From Candidatus Babelota bacterium (GTDB taxonomy: Bacteria; Babelota; Babeliae; Babelales; Vermiphilaceae), in NCBI GenBank assembly GCA_029262575.1, contig JAJCZC010000021.1, positions 1-42,988 on the forward strand: a DNA stretch of 42,988 nt, read 5' to 3'. Positions within the stretch are counted from its first letter, which is position 1. Each line of letters opens with the position of its first letter. Below are positions 1-8,301 of this stretch, piece after piece. The notes under the pieces are model-generated. The model was not told the DNA's origin and made no database searches. It saw only the letters and a program-made list of their open reading frames with translations. The position numbers and the translations under genes are program-made.

Positions 1-98
1 CCAATATTTTACCATCGTAAACAGAATGCCACGCCTATCAATTCTTTGCAAAAGCTCTAACGAGCTTTACATCGAATTGAGATCGGGAAACCATTCAT

Positions 99-148
99 CC
101 CCAGGCTTAAAAGCCAGGGGTTTTCTGGTTACGTGAATAAACCAGAAA
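99..148. repeat. Paired palindromes, IS200/IS605-like terminal structure
   Basis: Two adjacent inverted repeats. The first (99-120) has CCCC/GGGG arms and GGC/GCC arms around a TTAAAA loop, with one A-A mismatch. The second is a perfect 9-bp repeat, TTTCTGGTT (122-130) with AACCAGAAA (140-148). The first closely resembles the hairpin beside the IS200-type transposase at 42636-42655, which has the same TTAAAA loop. I infer a degenerate insertion-sequence end. Positions 1-98 show no convincing gene. A rho-independent terminator followed by TTTT is the alternative reading. Confidence 0.4.
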
Positions 149-473
149 GAACATATTTCCTTGCACAAAAACAATCAAAGATAAAGATAATCGCGGTATC
201 GATGGATTTAAGGTTATCGTTTCACCTGAATGTGTACAACTTATAACAGGATACTTTGTTGGAGCGGGGATAATTGCAGCTAGTGGCCTAGGGCATCACT
301 TAATTTCGGACGAATATCGACAAATCAGCGCTGCTCTTTTATCTCTTTTGGATGTGGCATGTATAGGAGGCTTATGGCACCCAAAATGCAAAACGGGGCC
401 CTATCTAGCAGCTGGCGCAACCACATCAGCTCTTTTTATTGTCCTTATCGCCACAGTTTTAACAACAACTTAA
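141..473 (+). pseudogene. 3' remnant of a hypothetical membrane-protein gene
   Basis: An open frame of 110 codons ends in TAA at 471-473 and starts just after the palindromes, with an in-frame stop at 138-140. It has no ATG, GTG or TTG at its beginning. The peptide has two hydrophobic stretches, roughly residues 33-48 (ITGYFVGAGIIAASG) and 89-107 (AAGATTSALFIVLIATVL), separated by a segment with a Cys and several Gly. This looks like the C-terminal part of a two-helix membrane protein whose 5' end was lost, possibly when the adjacent insertion-sequence-like DNA arrived. No family is recognised. Confidence 0.4.
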
Positions 474-516
474 TAACAACTCATCACTACAACTCTTTAT
501 AGCAAGCACCGCATGT

Positions 517-569
517 TGCCAAAATACGTATTTCTGGCACACTTAAAATATAAATAAATCTTATATAAT
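517..569 (+). promoter_or_regulatory. Palindrome and -10-like box upstream of tsf
   Basis: Positions 517-539 hold a near-perfect inverted repeat (TGCCA, AAATAC/GTATTT, then TGGCA with one bulged C). A TATAAT hexamer follows at 564-569, 23 bases before the tsf start. No good -35 box sits 16-18 bases upstream. The palindrome could be an operator or the end of an upstream transcript. This is the only candidate start point for tsf in the window. Confidence 0.3.
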
Positions 570-591
570 TGATGAACAGGAGCTTACTTAA

Positions 592-1188
592 ATGGCAAAA
601 ATTGATGTAAAATTGATTCAAGAACTTCGTGATCGCACCGGTTTAGGCATGATGGACTGCAAAAAAGCCTTGGTTGAAACAGATGGCAACGTTGAAAAAG
701 CGGTTGAAATTTTGCGTAAAAAAGGTGCTGCAGTTGCTGCAAAACGTTCTGGTAAAGAAACTGCTCAAGGCATTGTTTATGCCTATATTCACCCAGGCGA
801 TCAAGTTGGCGTTTTAGTGGAATTGAACACCGAAACCGATTTTGTTGCTCAAAATGATCAAGTTAAACAGTTGGCTCGTGATTTGGGCATGCATATTGCC
901 GCAATGAAACCGCTATATCTTGCACCTGCGGACGTTGATCAAAAATTCTTAGAGCATGAAAAAGAGATTATCAAAGCGCAATTGGCCGATTCAGGCAAAC
1001 CTGAAAAAATTATTGATCAAATCCTTGAAGGCAAATTGAAAAAATTATACTCTGATATTTGTTTGCTCAACCAAACATTTGTTAAAAATGATCAAATGAC
1101 GGTCGAACAAGTGCTACAAGAGCTCATGGCTAAAATGGGCGAAAACATCAAAATTAATCAATTTAGCCGTTTCGAGGTAGGTGCATAA
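592..1188 (+). CDS. tsf: Translation elongation factor Ts
   Basis: Guanine-nucleotide exchange factor that recycles EF-Tu in the cytoplasm. The N-terminal UBA-like domain holds TGLGMMDCKKAL (residues 16-27). The core holds the EF-Tu-contacting signature TDFVAQND (about residues 81-88). At 198 residues it is the short form found in Thermus and many other bacteria, lacking much of the E. coli C-terminal coiled-coil region. An AGGAG Shine-Dalgarno lies at 578-582. pyrH follows directly, as in most bacteria. The usual upstream partner rpsB is absent; insertion-sequence-like debris lies there instead. Confidence 0.97.
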   Translation: MAKIDVKLIQELRDRTGLGMMDCKKALVETDGNVEKAVEILRKKGAAVAAKRSGKETAQGIVYAYIHPGDQVGVLVELNTETDFVAQNDQVKQLARDLGMHIAAMKPLYLAPADVDQKFLEHEKEIIKAQLADSGKPEKIIDQILEGKLKKLYSDICLLNQTFVKNDQMTVEQVLQELMAKMGENIKINQFSRFEVGA

Positions 1189-1192
1189 AACT

Positions 1193-1903
1193 ATGACTGC
1201 AAGAAAGCGTATTTTACTCAAAATAACGGGTGAAGCCTTTTTAGATGAAGATGGCAACTTAAGCCCCAAAACGCTTCAAGCAATCATTGCACAAATAAAA
1301 AAACTAGAAAATAGCCACCAATTCGGCATTGTTGTCGGGGGTGGCAATTTTTTTAGAGGTGCAAAAGAAGGCAACATTTTGGGTATGCATCCATCATCTG
1401 CCCACCAAGTGGGTATTTTAGCCACCACTCTCAATGGCGTAATCTTAAAAAACCTACTTGAAAGACAAAACATTAGTACCACTATTTTTTGTGCAATCGA
1501 ATGCCCCCCTGCAGGGACCCCGATCACACAACAAGGCATCACTTCATCCATTAAAAAGGGTAATACATTAGTATTCACCGGAGGAACAGGCAATCCATTT
1601 TTCACCACAGATACTAATGCAGTATTGCGTGGCTTGCAAATGCAGGTTGATGAAATATGGAAAGGAAGCAAAGTTGACGGCGTCTATGATAAAGATCCCT
1701 ATAAACATGATGATGCTCAGCGTTACCCACACTTGACGTTTAAAAAGGCACTCAATGATCGTTTGAATATCATGGATCTAGCCTCATTTGCCCTAGCTGA
1801 ACAATATAGCCAAGTGCTGAGGGTATTTAATATTTTTGAGCCCGATGCAGTGATTAAAGCAACTGAAGATCCTCATTTTGGCAGTCGCATCACCAGTTCT
1901 TAG
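1193..1903 (+). CDS. pyrH: UMP kinase
   Basis: Phosphorylates UMP to UDP in pyrimidine nucleotide synthesis. It belongs to the amino-acid-kinase fold. The phosphate-binding start RILLKITGEAF, the glycine loop VVGGGNFFRG and the late GGTGNPFFTTDT segment are all present, the last two characteristic of bacterial PyrH. I chose ATG 1193 because it gives the family-typical N-terminus MTARKRILLK. A GTG at 1181 in the same frame would overlap the tsf stop by 8 bases and is a possible alternative. The gene is translationally close to tsf, and a strong terminator follows. Confidence 0.95.
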   Translation: MTARKRILLKITGEAFLDEDGNLSPKTLQAIIAQIKKLENSHQFGIVVGGGNFFRGAKEGNILGMHPSSAHQVGILATTLNGVILKNLLERQNISTTIFCAIECPPAGTPITQQGITSSIKKGNTLVFTGGTGNPFFTTDTNAVLRGLQMQVDEIWKGSKVDGVYDKDPYKHDDAQRYPHLTFKKALNDRLNIMDLASFALAEQYSQVLRVFNIFEPDAVIKATEDPHFGSRITSS

Positions 1904-1933
1904 CACACATATAAAGCATTTTTTAGCTATTTC

Positions 1934-1972
1934 TAGGTGTATATGTTTATAAAAACATATACACCTATTTTT
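1934..1972 (+). terminator. Rho-independent terminator after tsf-pyrH
   Basis: A perfect 15-bp inverted repeat (1934-1948 with 1953-1967) with a 4-base loop is followed by a T run. It ends the tsf-pyrH transcript and separates it from the exported-protein gene downstream. Confidence 0.8.
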
Positions 1973-2051
1973 ACTACTTGAAATTCATATGTTTTTATGT
2001 ATACTTATAAAGTACATGAATGTGTAAAAAACACCTAAAATGGAGGTTCTA

Positions 2052-2528
2052 ATGTCTGCACAGCATAGACAAACGTATATGTTCATCATATTTTTATCTA
2101 CCCTTTTGCAATGGCAATATAGCAGTGCTACCTGGCTCTCAAACTTATTAATGCTTAAAAGTAGAAATTCTAGTATTGATACAATTATAAAATCTACCCC
2201 AAAAGTGATTAAAAAAGGCTGCACCTGCCTGAATAGCCCAAGTTGGTTCGGTCCAGCAGTACAATATGCAAGCTACATTGCAGGCGCAGGAATTGCAGGA
2301 TACGTGGTATATAATCACTATTATTCTTGGCGCTACCCATTGATGAAATATTTAGAAAAAAATGAGAAGATCCCACAAAATGTAATCAATACATGTGATA
2401 ACAGGAACAAGAAAAATATGTTGAATACTTATAATCGACAATACGAATTAAACAAAGATCAAAATAACTTGGGACGAATTCTTAACCATTGTAAATCCAC
2501 TATCCAACAAACATTCTACGGATTGTAA
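2052..2528 (+). CDS. Exported hypothetical protein with a second membrane helix
   Basis: 158 residues, family not recognised. The start is ATG 2052, because GGAGG at 2042-2046 lies 5 bases upstream; the in-frame ATG at 2040 overlaps that Shine-Dalgarno. Residues 1-27 look like a signal peptide (HRQ, then the hydrophobic core MFIIFLSTLL). A second hydrophobic segment, IAGAGIAGYVV, falls near residues 75-95. The C-terminal half is polar and rich in Asn, Lys and Gln. It lies 25 bases ahead of the phosphatase gene at 2554 and probably shares its transcript. Both genes use the same ATGGAG start layout. Confidence 0.65.
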   Translation: MSAQHRQTYMFIIFLSTLLQWQYSSATWLSNLLMLKSRNSSIDTIIKSTPKVIKKGCTCLNSPSWFGPAVQYASYIAGAGIAGYVVYNHYYSWRYPLMKYLEKNEKIPQNVINTCDNRNKKNMLNTYNRQYELNKDQNNLGRILNHCKSTIQQTFYGL

Positions 2529-2553
2529 TACAGCTTAAATGGAGACAAATATT

Positions 2554-4260
2554 ATGAAATATAAAAAAAACTTACTACGCAGCCTACTACTAGCGATGTG
2601 CATAAGTGTTCTGCCACAGCAATCTTATGCTATGGATGGCATGGCAGCACTTTTAGAACTAACATCAAGTAATGTAGAAAATCCCAATGCACTCAAAGAT
2701 AAAGGCTATTCACTGTTGGCAAAATGTAGTTTTGCATTTGGAACAGTGTTGGCGGGTTGGGGCATTTATAAATTAATTAAATATTATACGTCTCCGCCAC
2801 AGCAACCTTCACAAAGATCTAAAACTCCTAGCCAAACTTCCACACCTCAGCAACCACAACAACAGCATCGTTCTGTTAGGGAAGAAAATGCAGAATTATT
2901 CCAAACCTGGAAAAAGAGATGTGACAATTTGCCTAAAGATAATGCATCATATAAACACACCGCACTTACACTAAATGATCTTATGCGAGCAGTTCGCAAC
3001 TATAAAAAAATCGCACAACAAAGCACACTCACAAACAACACATATTGGTATGGACGTAGACCAGCAATTGGCGATCTATGCAGTGAAAAATTTGTTCCAT
3101 ATATTCAAAAGTTATGTGTTATACCAGGTGCAAAAGTTGCTTTTCACGGTGATCTACATGGTGATGTGCATGCACTCAATGATTACATTGCCGATTTAAA
3201 TAGCAAAGGTTATTTAGATGGTTTCAAGATAGTCAAGAACAATTTTTATATGCTCTTTTTAGGTGATTACACGGATCGAGGCGGCTATGGCGCTGAAATT
3301 TGGTACACCATTTTGCAGCTCAAATTGGCAAATCCTGATCGTGTTTTTATGGTTCGAGGAAACCACGAGGATAAAGATCTGAATAAAGACTATGGCTTTA
3401 TGGATGAATTAAAAACAAAATTTGGCCAATATAGCACACAAGATTATCAAGAACTATATAACCTTTATAACCTGCTTCCCGTTGCATTATATTTGGGCTC
3501 TGGAACGGCACAAGAAATGAATTATCTGCAATGTTGCCATGGCGGTTTGGAAATAGGTTACGACCCTCAACCGCTGTTGCAAACCACAGGAACCATAAAA
3601 TACCAGCTTTTGCTTGATCAAGGTAATCGCTTAGATCGTCGGCCAGGATTAGCCAAGTTGCCACGTCCTCTGCAAGATGCACTTAACCAAAGTAACATAC
3701 CAACTCATCATCTTGCCAAACGCACATTCAATTGCCCAAGCATGATCTATAAAGATGGAACAACCAATGCAATTGGCTTTATGTGGAACGACTTTGCTGT
3801 TGATAACCGAACAATTATTAACTACTCTCGCGGCAGAGGATGGGAATGCGGAAAAACATTCACAGAACGCACATTAGCCTCACATTCGTCTACAAAACAC
3901 AAAGTAAGAGGTGTATCCCGTGCGCATCAACATGGTGATCGGGCAATGATGAATAGGATTTTAAATCTTGATCGCAAAGGTCACGCTTATGATGCAGGCA
4001 TAGGTAAATTGTGGACCGATCATAGAAAGATTAAACAACCGGGCGCCTTATGGGATGGCATCGTTTGCACATTCTTGGTTGCGCCGGCATATTACGGCAA
4101 ACATAATCCCCAATTTGACTATGATGCATTTGGCCTGCTCACAACGGCACCAAAATTTGATAATTGGCAACTTGAAGTAACTCGATTAGATCAAAGCGCA
4201 CCGTCAATAAATTCTTTTAGATCAGGCAATTCAAGTGGTGCCTCATCGTCAAGCCAATAA
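2554..4260 (+). CDS. Exported calcineurin-like (PPP family) Ser/Thr phosphatase
   Basis: 568 residues. The metallophosphatase signatures appear in order: GDLHGD (199-204), GDYTDRG (237-243), RGNHED (268-273), CHGG (about 330) and a late RAHQHG. Together these supply the two-metal ligands and the phosphate-binding arginines of the PPP family. Residues 1-26 form a signal peptide ending in an AxA-like QSYA. A second hydrophobic segment (about 56-76) and a Pro/Gln-rich linker (80-106) precede the catalytic domain, and the C-terminus is a Ser-rich tail. ATG 2554 is preferred over 2539 because GGAG lies between them. The protein is probably exported or membrane-held. Host phosphoproteins are a possible substrate, which is inference only. 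Confidence 0.88.
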   Translation: MKYKKNLLRSLLLAMCISVLPQQSYAMDGMAALLELTSSNVENPNALKDKGYSLLAKCSFAFGTVLAGWGIYKLIKYYTSPPQQPSQRSKTPSQTSTPQQPQQQHRSVREENAELFQTWKKRCDNLPKDNASYKHTALTLNDLMRAVRNYKKIAQQSTLTNNTYWYGRRPAIGDLCSEKFVPYIQKLCVIPGAKVAFHGDLHGDVHALNDYIADLNSKGYLDGFKIVKNNFYMLFLGDYTDRGGYGAEIWYTILQLKLANPDRVFMVRGNHEDKDLNKDYGFMDELKTKFGQYSTQDYQELYNLYNLLPVALYLGSGTAQEMNYLQCCHGGLEIGYDPQPLLQTTGTIKYQLLLDQGNRLDRRPGLAKLPRPLQDALNQSNIPTHHLAKRTFNCPSMIYKDGTTNAIGFMWNDFAVDNRTIINYSRGRGWECGKTFTERTLASHSSTKHKVRGVSRAHQHGDRAMMNRILNLDRKGHAYDAGIGKLWTDHRKIKQPGALWDGIVCTFLVAPAYYGKHNPQFDYDAFGLLTTAPKFDNWQLEVTRLDQSAPSINSFRSGNSSGASSSSQ

Positions 4261-4387
4261 AGATTCTTTGAAGATCTGGTAGGGTAATTTAACTTTGGAG
4301 TTGCCCGATTGCTTTTGACAATGAGCTCTTAAAAACTTACTCTATATCTTAAAAATGATATACACATCTAATTAAACAAGGATCTTC

Positions 4388-4975
4388 ATGAAGGACATTA
4401 CGTTAATAGAAAATGAGTCAAAGCCATTTGAACAAGCTATGAACGATGAAATGCAAAAATCAATAAAGCATTTTGAAGGTGAACTTGTCAAAATCAGAAC
4501 TGGACGTGCGCACACTTCATTGGTTGAAGATGTTAAGGTGGACGTATATGATGGCTCGCCAATGCCGCTAAAAAATGTTGCTGCGATCTCAGCGCCAGAT
4601 GCTCGTTTAATCGTTATTCAACCGTGGGACATTACCACTATCCCGGCAATTGAACGTGCCCTCATGAGCTCTGAAATAGGCATTACCCCTCAGGTTGACG
4701 GGAAAATCATACGTTTATCGTTACCTGACATGAGTTCAACACGCCGTGAAGAATTGATTAAAATTTTAGGTAAAAAATTAGAAGAATGCAGAGTAAGCAT
4801 TCGTAATATGCGCAAAGATTTTAACAACTTCATCAGAGATGCAAAAAAAGATAAAAAAATCTCTGAAAATTTCTTTAATCGCTTAGGTGATCTTGTGCAA
4901 AATGCCACCGATAAATGGATCGCAAAAGCTGATGAAATGGGCCAAAAAAAGGAAAAGGAACTCAAAAGTTTCTAA
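4388..4975 (+). CDS. frr: Ribosome recycling factor
   Basis: Splits post-termination ribosomes together with EF-G. 195 residues, slightly longer than the usual 185 because of an N-terminal extension (about 10 residues). Family signatures are present: KIRTGRAH in the first helix of the three-helix bundle, the domain II strand VDVYDGSPMPLKNVA, and RREELIKILGKKLEECRVSIRNMR in the last helices. AAGGA lies at 4379-4383. A TTGACA hexamer at 4315-4320 lies upstream, but no consensus -10 stands at the right distance. It is normally next to pyrH, but here two exported-protein genes intervene. Confidence 0.96.
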   Translation: MKDITLIENESKPFEQAMNDEMQKSIKHFEGELVKIRTGRAHTSLVEDVKVDVYDGSPMPLKNVAAISAPDARLIVIQPWDITTIPAIERALMSSEIGITPQVDGKIIRLSLPDMSSTRREELIKILGKKLEECRVSIRNMRKDFNNFIRDAKKDKKISENFFNRLGDLVQNATDKWIAKADEMGQKKEKELKSF

Positions 4976-5063
4976 GATATAGGCAAAATGTGTTATTTTT
5001 CTTTATTTTCTTATATCTTTTGTTAGACTATTGATACATTTATCCTTGGACAAGAAAAAAATA

Positions 5064-5109
5064 GGGCTGCTAGCCCAAACACGTTCTTGGTTCGTGTCCG
5101 AGGCAGCCC
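5064..5109 (+). other. Stem-loop upstream of tRNA-Leu
   Basis: GGGCTGC (5064-5070) pairs with GCAGCCC (5103-5109). Inside it ACACG (5079-5083) pairs with CGTGT (5093-5097). No T run follows on the plus strand, so it is not a classical terminator. It lies 24 bases before the tRNA and could be a processing signal, a leader structure or a decayed tRNA-like hairpin. Confidence 0.4.
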
Positions 5110-5133
5110 ACGATAGAATTTTAAAATTTGGTT

Positions 5134-5220
5134 GCAAGTGTGGCGGAATTGGTAGACGCCCTGGATTTAGGATCCAGTGCCCGAAAGGGCGTGGGGGTTC
5201 GAGTCCCTTCACTTGCACCA
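5134..5220 (+). tRNA. tRNA-Leu (anticodon UAG)
   Basis: The acceptor stem GCAAGTG (5134-5140) pairs with CACTTGC (5210-5216), and the CCA end is encoded. The anticodon stem CTGGA/TCCAG encloses the loop TTTAGGA, giving anticodon TAG. A long variable arm (GCCCGAAAGGGC) marks it as a class II leucine tRNA, and GGTTCGAGTCC forms the T arm. The trigger factor gene starts 25 bases after the CCA. Confidence 0.97.
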
Positions 5221-5245
5221 TTTAATTAAAAAAGGAGTGAGGCAG

Positions 5246-6577
5246 ATGAAGCAAAAAATCCAGGAACAAAATCAACCCATTTATGATTTCGATCTTGATT
5301 TTCAATATCAACAGATTCGTCCTACAATCGGTACCGTCTCGATTGTTGTTCCCAAAGTGTGCGTTAACAAATTTTTTAGGCAAGCGGCACGGGATCAAAA
5401 AGAAACATTACATACTATTGGTTTTAATAAGGGTGAAATTCCCATCGAATATATTGAACAAAATTTCATGTACAGCTTAATTGATCATGTGCAAGAATTT
5501 TTATTTAAATATTTTGTTTTACCATTTTTATACAAAGAGGTACGCAATCGCAAGTTGCTCTTGGCAGGCGAACCACGCCTAAAAGATATTCGTGTCGGCT
5601 ATAATCAAGATGCTCACTTTGAGTTTGCCTTAAGCACTTTTGATGAAATCCCACTACACGAATGGCGCTACTTTCCCTTCAAAGCGCCCAAACGTAAAAA
5701 ATATAAAGATCTTGATCGCCAAGTTGATTCATTCATTAAAGAAGAAAAGGATTCACTTAAAAAATTTGAGCATCAAGATGTAGTACACATGAATGATTGG
5801 GTACAATTTTTAATTGAGCCACTTGATGAAAATGAACAGCCCTTCTTTAACCATGAACCTCTGACGCTTTGGCTCAAAATGGGTGATGAAGATGCTGACG
5901 AATTATTGCGAAGCATGTTTATTGATCGACCTAAAGGAGATCTATTTGTTTCTAAAAATCGTGGGCTCCAACACTTTTTTGGGCATCAATTTGAAACAAA
6001 CTACGCATTCTCTATAAAAATTCTTGATATATTGCACGACGGTTATTTTTGTTTTGATTTGTTCAAAAAACACTTTAAACTAAAAACCAACAAAGAAATG
6101 TTACAAAAGTTAATCGAAGTGTTTTCGTATCGCAACGATCTTTCACAACGTCGCGCAATGATTGAGGAAACACTCGCACTCTTGCTACACAAACACAAAT
6201 TTGAAGTGCCACGCCATGCAATTTTACGCCAACAAGAACAGGTGCTTGATCGCATTGCTTGTAATCCCGATTATCAAGTATATCGTATGCAAAAAGATTT
6301 CGATGAACGCGTAGAACAACTCGCTGAAAAACAAATTAAAGAGGCACTCATTCTTGATCAGTTGGCTTATAACGAAAATATTATTCCAACCGATTTTGAT
6401 ATAAAATCATACTTAAATCTAACCAAGCGCCCACGCGCAAAAGAGTTCATTTATTTTGACGCACCGGTGACACGCATTAATGGTAAAGAATCTCCTGTGA
6501 ACGCGGAAGAACTACGCCATGTTTGCATGCGTGAGAAAGCGCTTAATCATGTCATTTATCATTTAACACGCGTTTAA
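5246..6577 (+). CDS. tig: Trigger factor-like ribosome-associated chaperone (divergent)
   Basis: 443 residues. Similarity to trigger factor runs along the whole length. There is an N-terminal ribosome-binding-like domain (strand VSIVVPKV, then GFNKGEIP at 59-66), a degenerate PPIase-like middle (NDWVQFLIEPLD onward) and a helical C-terminal arm domain (about 310-430). The GFRKGKVP signature that docks on ribosomal protein L23 reads GFNKGEIP, so the FRK arginine is Asn. The start is ATG 5246, with GGAG at 5235-5238; upstream in-frame codons fall inside the tRNA gene. trxB follows 15 bases later. Chaperone function is likely, but ribosome docking may differ. Confidence 0.75.
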   Translation: MKQKIQEQNQPIYDFDLDFQYQQIRPTIGTVSIVVPKVCVNKFFRQAARDQKETLHTIGFNKGEIPIEYIEQNFMYSLIDHVQEFLFKYFVLPFLYKEVRNRKLLLAGEPRLKDIRVGYNQDAHFEFALSTFDEIPLHEWRYFPFKAPKRKKYKDLDRQVDSFIKEEKDSLKKFEHQDVVHMNDWVQFLIEPLDENEQPFFNHEPLTLWLKMGDEDADELLRSMFIDRPKGDLFVSKNRGLQHFFGHQFETNYAFSIKILDILHDGYFCFDLFKKHFKLKTNKEMLQKLIEVFSYRNDLSQRRAMIEETLALLLHKHKFEVPRHAILRQQEQVLDRIACNPDYQVYRMQKDFDERVEQLAEKQIKEALILDQLAYNENIIPTDFDIKSYLNLTKRPRAKEFIYFDAPVTRINGKESPVNAEELRHVCMREKALNHVIYHLTRV

Positions 6578-6592
6578 AAAGAGGCTTTTTAT

Positions 6593-7519
6593 ATGAACAA
6601 CAGTGAACATCTGGTTATAATCGGCTCAGGGCCTGCAGGACTGACTGCAGCAATTTATGCAGCACGTGCTAACTTGAACCCACTCATCATTGAAGGATCA
6701 AGTCCTGGTGGACAACTAATGGGCACAACAGCCGTTGAAAATTGGCCCGGAACATCATCTATAATGGGACCAAAACTAATGATGGACATGAAAGATCATG
6801 CTAAAGTTTTCGGTACGCGCTTCATGTCCGGCAATGTTACCAACGTTGATTTTAAACAACGCCCTTTCACTCTCACCACCGATCACGGCAAAACTATCAC
6901 TGCTAATTCAGTAATTGTGGCCACTGGAGCTACACCCAAAAAACTCGGTATTCCGGGTGAAAAAGAACATTGGGGCAAAGGTGTCACCACTTGTGCCGTT
7001 TGCGATGGCGCATTCTTTCCGGGCAAACCGGTCATCATTGTCGGTGGTGGCGATACAGCAATGGAAGATGCATCATTCATGACAAAGTTCACCGATAAGA
7101 TAACCATTGTGCACATTTTAGATAAACTGACGGCTTCTGCTGCTATGCAAAAACGCGTACTTAACAATCCAAAGATAAACATTATCTATAACAGCACCGT
7201 AACTGAAATTTTTGGCACCGAGAATGATGTTACTGCTGCAACAATCACCAATCAGCAAACGGGCGAAGAAACAAAGCTGGACACGAACGCGGTGTTTATT
7301 GCGATTGGCTATGATCCCAACACTACTATGTTCAAAGGTCAACTTGAACTTGATAACTGGGGCTATCTGAAAGTACATGATAACACTAAAACGTCTGTTG
7401 AAGGTGTGTTCTCTGCAGGCGATGTCGCCGATTATCGCTATCGTCAAGCAATCACTTCAGCCGGATCCGGGTGTATGGCTGCACTTGATGCTGAACGTTG
7501 GCTTAGTAAGCATCACTAA
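6593..7519 (+). CDS. trxB: Thioredoxin-disulfide reductase
   Basis: NADPH- and FAD-dependent flavoenzyme that reduces thioredoxin in the cytoplasm. 308 residues, the normal length. It has the FAD-binding GSGPAG (about 11-16), the redox-active CAVC (about 133-136), the NADPH-binding GGGDTAMEDA, and the C-terminal FAD contact SAGDVADYRYRQAITSAGSG. GAGG stands about 10 bases upstream of the ATG. It follows the trigger factor gene closely, so the two folding-related functions are probably co-transcribed. A hairpin terminator ends the unit. Confidence 0.97.
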   Translation: MNNSEHLVIIGSGPAGLTAAIYAARANLNPLIIEGSSPGGQLMGTTAVENWPGTSSIMGPKLMMDMKDHAKVFGTRFMSGNVTNVDFKQRPFTLTTDHGKTITANSVIVATGATPKKLGIPGEKEHWGKGVTTCAVCDGAFFPGKPVIIVGGGDTAMEDASFMTKFTDKITIVHILDKLTASAAMQKRVLNNPKINIIYNSTVTEIFGTENDVTAATITNQQTGEETKLDTNAVFIAIGYDPNTTMFKGQLELDNWGYLKVHDNTKTSVEGVFSAGDVADYRYRQAITSAGSGCMAALDAERWLSKHH

Positions 7520-7525
7520 AAATAA

Positions 7526-7550
7526 AGGGGAACGAGAGTTTCCCCTATTC
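7526..7550 (+). terminator. Hairpin terminator between convergent genes
   Basis: AGGGGAA (7526-7532) pairs with TTCCCCT (7540-7546) around a 7-base loop. It sits between the trxB stop and the stop of the convergent gene at 7570. A-rich DNA on its left gives a T run on the minus strand, so it could act in both directions. Confidence 0.6.
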
Positions 7551-7569
7551 AAATATGCTAGGCAAAAAT

Positions 7570-8142
7570 CTATTTGATTTTATTTTTGAAAGAGAAAAAC
7601 ATCGATAGAAATCCATCTAAAATACTACTTTCATAAATATTGCTTATTTTTGCAGCGCCATCCCTGAGATGCTGTATAAATTCTTCAGAATCTGGAGAAC
7701 AACCATAAATTTCAAATAATTCACTCGTTATTTTTTGCAACTTTTTTTGCATTTCTTTAGCAAGCACACAATCGCAATCACAATCATTCAGCTTTTTTAA
7801 CAATGTATCTCGTTGAGTATTAAGCCAATCTGCTCCACAAGCGGCTATGAATGCTTCGCGGTCAGCTTTTATCATGGATTTTTTAGTAGCTAGCGCCACT
7901 TCTTTATTTGAAAACCAATCAATCATGCCATTCCATCGTGAGCTAAAAAAATCATATTTAGCTTCCAAATAGATTGCAGCTACAAAGCCAGATGCAACGC
8001 CAACAATAATGGCCACTTTTTTAATTAATTCTTTGCGCTCCTGGTCTTTTTGATCTTGCGAGTTATTATCATGAGCTGAAACAACCGAGCCTAGCAATAA
8101 AGCTATCGCAAGCACAGCTCCTCTTAACGATGTAAATGACAT
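7570..8142 (-). CDS. Exported hypothetical protein with Cys cluster
   Basis: 190 residues, family unknown. The start is set at 8142 because GGGAG lies just upstream and gives a clean signal peptide (MSFTSLRGAVLAIALLLGSVVSA, residues 1-23). A second hydrophobic helix falls at about 42-58 (VAIIVGVASGFVAAIYLEA). The middle has an unusual DCDCDC run (about 120-125) followed by a Lys/Gln-rich predicted coiled coil. This resembles the signal-plus-one-helix layout of other small exported proteins in the window. It is convergent with trxB. Confidence 0.6.
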   Translation of the reverse strand: MSFTSLRGAVLAIALLLGSVVSAHDNNSQDQKDQERKELIKKVAIIVGVASGFVAAIYLEAKYDFFSSRWNGMIDWFSNKEVALATKKSMIKADREAFIAACGADWLNTQRDTLLKKLNDCDCDCVLAKEMQKKLQKITSELFEIYGCSPDSEEFIQHLRDGAAKISNIYESSILDGFLSMFFSFKNKIK

Positions 8143-8301
8143 GTATTCTCCCGGATATAAAAACGACATATATATTATATGTAAACAGTACCTAATCAGA
8201 CAATTTATGTCAATAGGTCATCCGGGGTTAATGTTTGACTCACAGGGAAAAAATAGGTTAAAGTACTTTTGCAAGTATTCTCATATAAAAAGGAGTATAG
8301 T

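Noticed and set aside
535-550. TGGCAC as half of a sigma-54 promoter near tsf
   Set aside because: The required TTGC element at the correct distance is missing.
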